Below, piece after piece: positions 1-5,986 of a stretch of DNA of 11,174 nucleotides; position 1 is the stretch's first letter; each line of letters starts with the position of its first letter. The position numbers were made by a program, and so were the translations under genes. Location of the stretch: the NCBI GenBank assembly GCA_903950295.1, contig CAJBAP010000231.1, positions 1 through 11,174 of the forward strand, given 5' to 3'. Below the pieces are notes generated by a model. It had not been told where the DNA came from and made no database searches. It saw only the letters and a program-made list of their open reading frames with translations. The stretch is from an uncultured Rhodocyclaceae bacterium. GTDB lineage: Bacteria; Pseudomonadota; Gammaproteobacteria; Burkholderiales; Rhodocyclaceae.

Positions 1-781
1 CGGCGGATTCAAGGGCGCGCAGCGTGGTAGTGCCCACGGCGATGACGCGCCCGCCGCGCTTTTGGGTCGCGGCAATCGCATCGGCGCTTGCCTGCGGTAC
101 ATGGAAATGTTCGCGGTGCATGTGGTGCTGGGACAGATCATGCACCCGCACCGGCTGAAAGGTGCCGGCACCGACGTGGAGGGTAACATGTGCAATGCTG
201 ATGCCTTTGTTGCGCAGGCGTTCCAGCAGGGCGGCATCGAAATGGAGTCCGGCCGTCGGGGCGGCCACCGAGCCGCGTTCGCGCGCAAAAATCGTCTGGT
301 AGCGTTCTTCGTCGGCATTGGCGGCTGCCCGCTCTATGTAGGGTGGCAGCGGCAGGCGGCCGTGGTGCTCGATTAGTTCAAGCGCATCTGCGGGAAAACG
401 CAGTTGGTAAAACTCGCCTTCTCGCCCGATCACTTCGGCGTCGAAGGCATCTTCGAGCCGCAAGCATCCCCCTGGTTTGAGTGGTTTGCTGGCGCGCACC
501 TGTGCCAGCACCGTATCGTCGGCCGTCACCCGCTCCACCAATACCTCGACCTGTCCCCCAGTGGATTTCTGCCCAAAAAGCCGCGCATGCAGCACGCGCG
601 TATCGTTCATTACCAGCAGGTCGCCGGGTAAAAGAAAGTCGGGCAATTCGCTGAAGCGGCGATCATCAAGCGCATCCGCAGCCATCACCAGCAGGCGGCT
701 GGCGCTGCGCTCGGGCAGTGGCGCCTGCGCGATGCATTCCGGCGGCAGCAGGTAATCGAAATCGTCGAGGGTCAGTTTCAT
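1..781 (-). CDS. queA: S-adenosylmethionine:tRNA ribosyltransferase-isomerase QueA, partial (3' end outside window)
   Basis: QueA transfers and isomerises the ribosyl moiety of S-adenosylmethionine onto 7-aminomethyl-7-deazaguanine in tRNA, giving epoxyqueuosine in the queuosine pathway; it is cytoplasmic. I translated the minus strand from the ATG at 781 and it stays open to the window edge, giving about 260 of the usual 340-350 residues, so the C-terminal quarter is missing only because the window ends. Family motifs in order are an FDYxLP N-terminus with IAQxPL, NDTRV near residue 60, [35 protein letters not shown] and [11 protein letters not shown] at the edge. The start is fixed by the family N-terminus; no clear Shine-Dalgarno precedes it. 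It is divergent from the tRNA-Leu gene. tgt, its frequent neighbour, would lie beyond the window if present. Confidence 0.96.
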   Translation of the reverse strand, partial: MKLTLDDFDYLLPPECIAQAPLPERSASRLLVMAADALDDRRFSELPDFLLPGDLLVMNDTRVLHARLFGQKSTGGQVEVLVERVTADDTVLAQVRASKPLKPGGCLRLEDAFDAEVIGREGEFYQLRFPADALELIEHHGRLPLPPYIERAAANADEERYQTIFARERGSVAAPTAGLHFDAALLERLRNKGISIAHVTLHVGAGTFQPVRVHDLSQHHMHREHFHVPQASADAIAATQKRGGRVIAVGTTTLRALESA

Positions 782-784
782 CGG

Positions 785-813
785 TTGCGGTGATGGGGGG
801 TTTTGCGGATAAT
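785..813 (+). promoter_or_regulatory. Probable sigma70 promoter of tRNA-Leu
   Basis: TTGCGG at 785-790 and GATAAT at 808-813 are separated by 17 bases. The -10 matches consensus at 5 of 6 positions and the -35 at its first three. Transcription would start near 820, leaving a 5' leader of about 40 bases before the tRNA. The assignment rests on sequence only. Confidence 0.5.
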
Positions 814-859
814 GCGCGCTCTTCCAGTCGGGTCGGCATTCTACGCGTCCCGTTCGGTA

Positions 860-944
860 GCCGAGATGGCGGAATCGGTAGACGCAGCGGACTCAAAATC
901 CGCCGCCGCAAGGTGTGGGGGTTCGAGTCCCCCTCTCGGCACCA
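860..944 (+). tRNA. tRNA-Leu, anticodon CAA, CCA encoded
   Basis: The acceptor stem GCCGAGA (860-866) pairs with TCTCGGC (934-940), followed by discriminator A and an encoded CCA at 942-944. The anticodon stem GCGGA (887-891) / TCCGC (899-903) encloses the loop CTCAAAA, which places anticodon CAA at 894-896 and reads UUG codons. The T arm with GTTCGAGTC is at 919-933, and an extended variable arm typical of class II tRNAs lies between. Its total length of 85 bases fits tRNA-Leu. No terminator with a T-run follows, so read-through into gpmI is possible. Confidence 0.96.
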
Positions 945-1000
945 AGATAGGCAAGTGCGAGAATCCGCACCTGACCCAACATATTTCATCGGAATTGAAA

Positions 1001-2641
1001 ATGCTCACAAAGTATTCTGCCTTTCCCGGTATTAGCGGCCCCGTAGTCACGATCGTGATAGATGGCTACGGGCTACCGAAGAACGATATCGGCAGCGCTA
1101 TCGCCGCAGCACGCAAGCCCACCCTTGATCGCCTGTTCGCCAGCTATCCGAACATCCGGCTGCGCGCGCACGGCACGGCGGTGGGCATGCCTTCGGATGA
1201 TGACATGGGAAATTCAGAGGTCGGCCACAATGCGCTCGGGGCTGGACAGGTCTATGCGCAAGGCGCAGCGCTGGTGGCCAATGCCATTCATACCGGGGCG
1301 ATCTGGTCGGGGCAGGCCTGGCAGGAGGTTGTGACGGGGGCCAAGGCTGGCCGCGGCGTGATTCATTTCATCGGTCTGTTTTCCGACGGCAATGTGCATA
1401 GCCACATTGACCACCTCAAGGCAATGGTGGCCCAAGCCAAGGCCGATGGCATCCCGACGGTGCGCATCCACGTGCTGCTTGACGGGCGCGATGTGCCAGA
1501 GACCAGTGCGTTCGACTATGTCGAGCCCTTCGAAGCCTTTCTGGCCAGTCTCAATACGACGAACTTCGATGCGCGTATCGCTTCAGGTGGTGGTCGCCAA
1601 TACATCACGATGGATCGCTATGAGGCCAACTGGCCTATGGTGGCGAAGGGTTGGCGCACTCATGTGCTGGGCGAGGGCGACCAGTTTCCCGATTGCGTCA
1701 CTGCAATCAAGTCCTTGCGCGAGCGGTTCCCCGGTACGATCGATCAAGACCTGCCGGCTTTCGTTATCGCGGAGCAGGGAAAGCCGATCGGCACGATCGA
1801 AGATGGCGATGCGGTGGTCTTCTTCAACTTCCGCGGTGACCGTGCGATCGAAATCACCCGGGCCTTCGAGGAGGCAAGCCTCGACAAATTCGACCGGGTG
1901 AGAATGCCCAAGGTCACCTATGCCGGCATGCTGCAATACGATGGCGACCTTAAACTGCCAAAACGGTTTCTGGTCGATCCGCCGGCGATTCGTGACACGA
2001 CGGGCGAGTGGTTTTCCAAGGCGGGCATCGCCCAGTTTTCCTGCTCGGAAACCCAGAAGTTCGGCCACGTCACTTATTTCTGGAATGGCAACCGTTCCGG
2101 AAAGTTCGAAGGCGAAACCTGGCAGGAGGTGCCGAGTGATGTTGTTCCCTACGAACAGCGGCCGTGGATGAAAGCAGCGGAGATCACCGATGCGATGATC
2201 GCTGCCCTGCAAACGGGCAAGTACAGGACACTGCGCTGCAATTTCGCCAACGGTGACATGGTCGGACACACGGGCAACTTTCGCGCCGCGACGATGGCCA
2301 TCGAGGCCGTCGACCTGGCCCTGTCGCGCTTGTTGCCGGCGATCGATAAAGCAGGCGGCGTCGCTCTGATCACCGCAGATCACGGCAATGCCGACGAGAT
2401 GGTCGAAATTGACAAGAAAACCAAGCAGCCACAGACCAACCCGGATGGCAGCTACAAGGCGAAGACTGCGCATACCTTGAACCCGGTGCCATTGATCCTC
2501 TATGACAACGTGACCGGTGGCAAGTTGGGCCTCAATCAGACTGATACGGCAGGTCTTTCGAACATGGCGGCAACCACGGCCAACCTGCTTGGCTTCGCGA
2601 AGCACCCCAGTTGGGACGACAGCCTGCTGGTCGTCAAGTGA
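1001..2641 (+). CDS. gpmI: 2,3-bisphosphoglycerate-independent phosphoglycerate mutase
   Basis: This cytoplasmic enzyme interconverts 3- and 2-phosphoglycerate in glycolysis and gluconeogenesis through a phosphoserine intermediate and two Mn ions (alkaline phosphatase superfamily). The protein is 546 residues, at the long end of the family. Visible motifs are VIDGYG with metal ligand D21, GNSEVGHN with nucleophile S72, DGRDVPETSA, FFNFRGDRA, NGDMVGHTGN and ADHGNADEM (459-467). The reading frame stays open upstream through the tRNA, but coding sequence cannot include the tRNA, so the first ATG after it (1001) is taken. A weak GGAA lies 6 bases upstream of that ATG. Several blocks (WNGNRSGKF, VPSD, NGDMVGHTGN, AHTLNPVP) resemble plant and kinetoplastid enzymes rather than the E. 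coli/Bacillus form. The acyl-ACP synthetase gene follows after 70 bases on the same strand. Confidence 0.95.
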   Translation: MLTKYSAFPGISGPVVTIVIDGYGLPKNDIGSAIAAARKPTLDRLFASYPNIRLRAHGTAVGMPSDDDMGNSEVGHNALGAGQVYAQGAALVANAIHTGAIWSGQAWQEVVTGAKAGRGVIHFIGLFSDGNVHSHIDHLKAMVAQAKADGIPTVRIHVLLDGRDVPETSAFDYVEPFEAFLASLNTTNFDARIASGGGRQYITMDRYEANWPMVAKGWRTHVLGEGDQFPDCVTAIKSLRERFPGTIDQDLPAFVIAEQGKPIGTIEDGDAVVFFNFRGDRAIEITRAFEEASLDKFDRVRMPKVTYAGMLQYDGDLKLPKRFLVDPPAIRDTTGEWFSKAGIAQFSCSETQKFGHVTYFWNGNRSGKFEGETWQEVPSDVVPYEQRPWMKAAEITDAMIAALQTGKYRTLRCNFANGDMVGHTGNFRAATMAIEAVDLALSRLLPAIDKAGGVALITADHGNADEMVEIDKKTKQPQTNPDGSYKAKTAHTLNPVPLILYDNVTGGKLGLNQTDTAGLSNMAATTANLLGFAKHPSWDDSLLVVK

Positions 2642-2711
2642 CCGCATACGGCCGACCGGTTTGCTGGCTGAAATAAGACACTGCTGATTGCACAGAAAAG
2701 TCGAGCAGGTC

Positions 2712-4310
2712 ATGACATCTCCACTCGAGATTTCCGCACCTGAGACGAGTGACACGCTGTTTACTGCGCTGGTCGCTGCGGCGCGTCGTCATGGGTCGCG
2801 AACTCCCGGGCAATGGGAAGATCTCAAGCCGGGCACCTACAGCTACGGCGAAATTCTCAGGATGACGCTGGCGCTGGGCCGGTTGGCGGCCAGGGTTACC
2901 CGACCCGGGGAACATGTTGGAGTGCTGTTGCCCAACATGGCGGCTTCGGTGGCCTTGATGATCGGACTTTCGGCGTTTGGCCGTGTGCCCTGCATGCTCA
3001 ACTATACGGCGGGTGCAGAGGGAATGGAGGCGGCTTGCCGCACTGCGGGCGTCCGGCGTGTGTTTACTTCGCATCTGTTTCTGGAGAAGGCCGGACTGGA
3101 GCAACAGGCGGCAGGCCTGACAGATGAGGAACTGATTTATCTGGAAGACCTGCGGGCAGGGTTCGGCCTGAGGGACAAGTTGTGGCTCCTCGGCTACGCG
3201 TTATGGTTTCCCGAAAAGGCCGTGCCGGCAAAGGATCCAGAAGCGCCCGCAGTCGTGTTGTTTACGTCAGGTTCGGAGGGCAAACCCAAGGGGGTGGTGT
3301 TGTCGCATCGTGCCCTGCTGGCCAACGTCTGGCAGATACAGCAACTCATGGCGTTCTCGCGCGCTGACGTGGTATTCAACTGCCTGCCGATATTCCACTC
3401 GTTTGGCCTGACGGCGGGGACCCTGCTGGGCATGGTTACCGGCGCCCGGATTTATTTTTACCCGAGTCCGCTGCATTTCAAGGAGATTCCCCGCTTGATC
3501 GGCGAGAAGGGGGCAACGCTGCTGTTCGGCACCAGCACTTTTCTGATGAACTACGCGCGTTACGCCACCCCGGAAGATCTGCGTACGCTCCGCCTGGTCG
3601 TTGCCGGTGCAGAAAAACTGACCGACCTGACGCGGAGCATCTGGAAGGAAAAATTCGCTATCGACATTTATGAGGGCTATGGTGCTACGGAGACTGCCCC
3701 GGTACTGTCCTGCAATGTGCCGGAGAGCAACCGACCCGGTACGGTCGGGCGTCTCGTTCCCGGCATCGAGGCGCATCTGTTACCCGTGGAGGGGATCGAA
3801 CGCGGCGGCGAGTTACACGTGCGTGGGCCCAACCTGCTGATGGGGTATTACTTTCCCGAGCGTCCCGGGGTCATTGAACCAGCACATTCGAGTGTTGGCC
3901 CGGGTTGGTACAACACCGGCGATATTGTGGCCATCGATGCCGAAGGTTTCCTCAGTATTCAAGGGCGGCTCAAGCGCTTCGCCAAGGTGGCGGGCGAGAT
4001 GGTCTCGCTTGAGGTGGCCGAGATCCTCGCCCACAAGGTGTCAGCCGACGCCGCACATGCTTCCACCTGTGTGATCGATTCTGGGCGCGGCGAAGCCATC
4101 GTGCTATTTACCACCGACTCCGTTCTGACCCGCGATCAACTTTCTGCTGCCGCACGCGGCATGGGGTATCCGGAGCTTGCGGTGCCAAGAAATATCCACG
4201 TGGTCGAATCCCTGCCGCTGCTCGGGTCCGGCAAGGTCGATTACCACCATCTTAAAAGCCTGGCCGGGACACATTGGTTTCATGCAGACCGGCAGCGTCA
4301 GGATATTTGA
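2712..4310 (+). CDS. Stand-alone acyl-ACP synthetase / AMP-forming ligase related to the C-terminal domain of Aas
   Basis: This 532-residue ANL-superfamily enzyme should activate a fatty acid to acyl-AMP and pass it to ACP (or CoA). Motifs include the P-loop TSGSEGKPKG (185-194), FHSFGLT (228-234), the stretch FYPSPLHF...LFGTSTF...YAR, VVAGAEKL, YGATET (323-328), YNTGD with D404, GRLKRFAKVAGEMVSLE (418-434), and LLGSGKVDY with the likely catalytic K508. These blocks match the synthetase half of E. coli Aas (2-acylglycerophosphoethanolamine acyltransferase/acyl-ACP synthetase). The N-terminal PlsC-like acyltransferase half is absent here, and no lplT transporter gene is adjacent. The start is the ATG at 2712, with GAGCAGG just before it; a TTG at 2688 in the same frame is possible but poorer. 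The substrate and carrier are inferred from homology; the family is certain. Confidence 0.87.
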   Translation: MTSPLEISAPETSDTLFTALVAAARRHGSRTPGQWEDLKPGTYSYGEILRMTLALGRLAARVTRPGEHVGVLLPNMAASVALMIGLSAFGRVPCMLNYTAGAEGMEAACRTAGVRRVFTSHLFLEKAGLEQQAAGLTDEELIYLEDLRAGFGLRDKLWLLGYALWFPEKAVPAKDPEAPAVVLFTSGSEGKPKGVVLSHRALLANVWQIQQLMAFSRADVVFNCLPIFHSFGLTAGTLLGMVTGARIYFYPSPLHFKEIPRLIGEKGATLLFGTSTFLMNYARYATPEDLRTLRLVVAGAEKLTDLTRSIWKEKFAIDIYEGYGATETAPVLSCNVPESNRPGTVGRLVPGIEAHLLPVEGIERGGELHVRGPNLLMGYYFPERPGVIEPAHSSVGPGWYNTGDIVAIDAEGFLSIQGRLKRFAKVAGEMVSLEVAEILAHKVSADAAHASTCVIDSGRGEAIVLFTTDSVLTRDQLSAAARGMGYPELAVPRNIHVVESLPLLGSGKVDYHHLKSLAGTHWFHADRQRQDI

Positions 4311-4342
4311 TTTGAATTCCTTCACGCCCGCGTCTTTGTGCC

Positions 4343-4371
4343 TTGTTTTGTCAATGTTTTGGAGCTATATT
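4343..4371 (+). promoter_or_regulatory. Probable sigma70 promoter of the two small genes
   Basis: TTGTTT (4343-4348) and TATATT (4366-4371) are spaced by 17 bases. The -10 matches 5 of 6 consensus positions and the -35 matches 3 of 6. The predicted start, near 4378, leaves a leader of about 28 bases before the ATG at 4406. The element lies in the 95-base gap after the acyl-ACP synthetase gene, where no terminator is visible. Confidence 0.45.
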
Positions 4372-4405
4372 GGCTGCGTAGGTTTGGATTCTGGTGTTAA
4401 TCAAA

Positions 4406-4837
4406 ATGGCTGCTAGTTCATCTTCCATTGCGGGCGCACAAGCTGCTACCCAAGCGGGGTGGCAGCAGTTGCGTTTGCGACAAGCCCGACAAAACGCGGA
4501 TAGAGCGGAGATCAACGCGCGTACTTTGCAGGCGCGTGCCGCCGATGCGCAGCGTGTGGCGGAGAGCGCGAATGAAGATGCCCGCTCTCTGAACGTGCAG
4601 GCTGCTCAGGCGAGCGCGACGGCCGGTCAGGCGCGACAGGGATTGGCGATGGTTCGGTCGGTAGAGGAGATGCAGACCAGCCTGTCGAATACGGTTAGCC
4701 AGGCGAGCGAACGGCAAAATGTGTCACAGACGCCAGCGCCGCCGCAGGCGGTCAAGGCAGTGGCGCCGGTCGAGTCCCCGCCGGTGATGAATACATCGGG
4801 ACAAATCACTGGGGTTGTGGTGAATACCACGGCGTGA
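4406..4837 (+). CDS. Hypothetical Ala/Gln-rich helical protein with twin C-terminal tail (protein A)
   Basis: I do not recognise a described family. The 143-residue product starts with a small Ser/Ala stretch (MAASSSS). A long Ala/Gln/Arg-rich segment follows (about 15-90) with no proline and regular charged and alanine positions, likely a continuous helix or coiled coil. Next comes a Pro/Ala/Val linker (about 108-125), and the protein ends VMNTSGQITGVVVNTTA. It has one Trp and no Phe, Tyr, His or Cys. No signal peptide or membrane span is visible. The ATG at 4406 was chosen because it gives the MA-Ser start shared with the next gene. An in-frame GTG at 4394 has a better-placed GGA upstream and would add four residues. 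A 25-base gap leads to the next gene, so the two are probably cotranscribed. The tail is related to that of the downstream protein. Confidence 0.75.
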   Translation: MAASSSSIAGAQAATQAGWQQLRLRQARQNADRAEINARTLQARAADAQRVAESANEDARSLNVQAAQASATAGQARQGLAMVRSVEEMQTSLSNTVSQASERQNVSQTPAPPQAVKAVAPVESPPVMNTSGQITGVVVNTTA

Positions 4838-4862
4838 ATAGTTGATATAAGCGGGAGGGTGT

Positions 4863-5120
4863 ATGGCGATTAATTCGGTGAGTTCTGCAACCAGTGCGGT
4901 GCAGCAGCAGAAGCCTGTAATGGCAAAGGAGCCTCAGCAACCGCCGGTAGAACGTCCGCGGGAGAAGAGTGAGGCGATGGCTGCGAGCGCACCGCAACCG
5001 CCAGCGCAGCAGTCGGCACCGCCCCAGCGCGCCGAGCGTCCAGAGCGTGCTGAGCAGCCTAAGCCCGTGGTTAATGCACAAGGGCAAAAGACGGGTACCA
5101 TTATCAGCACGACTGCTTGA
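4863..5120 (+). CDS. Hypothetical Pro/Gln-rich disordered protein with twin C-terminal tail (protein B)
   Basis: I recognise no described family. The 85-residue product begins MAINSVSSATSAV, then is dominated by Pro, Gln, Ala, Glu and Arg, with a short internal repeat (RAERPERAEQP, about 57-67). It ends VVNAQGQKTGTIISTTA. It contains no Leu, Phe, Tyr, Trp, Cys, His or Asp, so the body is almost certainly disordered. No signal peptide or membrane segment is visible. A strong Shine-Dalgarno GGGAGGG (4853-4859) sits close to the ATG and supports real translation. The tail matches that of protein A at 9 of 17 positions, mostly with different synonymous codons. hupB starts 52 bases downstream on the same strand. 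Function unknown; the pairing suggests the two proteins share a partner, location or sorting route. Confidence 0.75.
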   Translation: MAINSVSSATSAVQQQKPVMAKEPQQPPVERPREKSEAMAASAPQPPAQQSAPPQRAERPERAEQPKPVVNAQGQKTGTIISTTA

Positions 5121-5172
5121 CACGGAATTTTCTGTACAAACACAAAACACCATAACCTAAGGAGCCAAACCC

Positions 5173-5466
5173 ATGAATAAATCTGAACTTATCGAAGCCA
5201 CCGCAAAAGCTGCCGACATTTCCAAGGCTGCTGCCGAGCGTGCGCTTTCCGCCATGATCGATGCAGTTGTCAAATCAGTTGCCAAGGGCGATAACGTCAC
5301 TCTGGTGGGCTTCGGTACTTTCAAATCGGCCAAGCGCGCAGCGCGCACTGGCAAGAACCCCAAGACGGGTGAGGCGCTCAAGATCGCCGCAACGACCGTG
5401 CCGAAATTCTCTGCCGGAACGGGCTTCAAGGCAGCAGTGGCCGGCAAGAAAGCCAAGAAGAAGTAA
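5173..5466 (+). CDS. hupB: DNA-binding protein HU
   Basis: HU is a small dimeric histone-like protein that bends and compacts DNA in the nucleoid. The 97-residue product has the full fold: helices from MNKSELIEATAKAADISKAAAERAL, the core VTLVGFGTF, and the arm region with RAARTGKNPKTGE (the Pro that intercalates into DNA lies in NPKTGE). It ends with VPKFSAGTGFKAAV and an added lysine-rich tail, AGKKAKKK. The tail is longer than in E. coli HU (90 residues) and fits short basic extensions seen in some betaproteobacterial HU proteins. A clear Shine-Dalgarno AAGGAG (5159-5164) lies 8 bases before the ATG. The gene follows the two small twin-tail genes and ends at a strong terminator. It could be called hupA or hupB; the symbol is by convention. 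IHF is less likely from the sequence. Confidence 0.95.
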   Translation: MNKSELIEATAKAADISKAAAERALSAMIDAVVKSVAKGDNVTLVGFGTFKSAKRAARTGKNPKTGEALKIAATTVPKFSAGTGFKAAVAGKKAKKK

Positions 5467-5493
5467 GACGTTTCTTGTCTGCGTGTATCACGC

Positions 5494-5523
5494 AAAAAGG
5501 CCAGCCCGCAGGCTGGCCTTTTT
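5494..5523. terminator. Bidirectional rho-independent terminator between hupB and hoxW
   Basis: GGCCAGCC (5499-5506) pairs perfectly with GGCTGGCC (5511-5518) around the loop CGCA. Five A residues precede the stem and five T residues follow it, so it can stop transcription in both directions. It separates two convergent units: hupB ends at 5466 and the hox operon ends at 5540. Confidence 0.93.
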
Positions 5524-5539
5524 GTTGGGTGTCAAAAAC

Positions 5540-5980
5540 TTACCGGGTGTGCCAGGCGCGTGCCCACTCGAGTGCGGCTGCGAGATGTGAGGTGGCCGCA
5601 GCGCTCAGGCCATCACCCAATTCGAAACTTTCGCCGCGAATGGCCAGTAGATCGCATGGGGGTGGTTCGTCCTCATGCAGGTCGGCGTAGACCTGCATCA
5701 CCGCCTCCGGCGTGATCGCATGAGTACTGAAACTGGCGTCACGCGCCGGGGCGAGTCGGCTGACGGCGAAGGGTGGCGCGGCATCGAAACTGGCATCGAC
5801 AAACAGGACGCGCCGACGATCCTGCAGGTCGAGCGCATGCTCTACCTGCAATTGGAAATCGGTAAGGCACTCCACACCGGGCAAGCCCATGGCTTCGATA
5901 CGGTCGATAAACAGCGGCCCGAGCGCATCATCACCGCGACTGGGATTGCCCCAGCCAAAAATCAGGATCGGCGCCCTCAT
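5540..5980 (-). CDS. hoxW: HoxH-specific hydrogenase maturation endopeptidase
   Basis: HoxW removes the C-terminal extension of the large subunit HoxH after nickel insertion, the last step of [NiFe] active-site assembly in the cytoplasm. The 146-residue product has the M52/HycI-type protease signature GNPSRGDDALGP (11-22), VDAS (61-64) and STHAI with H87. By analogy with E. coli HybD (E16, D62, H93), the nickel-sensing residues are likely D17, D62 and H87. The segment LAIRGESFELGD and the helical C-terminus fit the family. The ATG at 5980 lies 6 bases after the hoxH stop codon, so the gene is the last of the operon. Its ribosome site (AGAG in the hoxH end) is weak, which may keep expression below that of the structural subunits. 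Confidence 0.93.
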   Translation of the reverse strand: MRAPILIFGWGNPSRGDDALGPLFIDRIEAMGLPGVECLTDFQLQVEHALDLQDRRRVLFVDASFDAAPPFAVSRLAPARDASFSTHAITPEAVMQVYADLHEDEPPPCDLLAIRGESFELGDGLSAAATSHLAAALEWARAWHTR

Positions 5981-5986
5981 TTTGAA

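Noticed and set aside
955..970. Hairpin GTGCG/CGCAC after the tRNA as a terminator
   Set aside because: It has only five base pairs and no following T-run.
1583..2755. Open frame of 390 codons on the minus strand opposite gpmI
   Set aside because: It is antisense to a clearly conserved enzyme, has no recognisable motif, and is explained by the GC-rich codon pattern of gpmI.
5117..5140. Perfect -35 hexamer TTGACA at 5117-5122 as a hupB promoter
   Set aside because: The only fair -10 (TACAAA, 5135-5140) is just 12 bases away and nothing good lies at 16-18. TTGACA overlaps the stop codon of protein B and may be chance, though a hupB promoter here cannot be ruled out.
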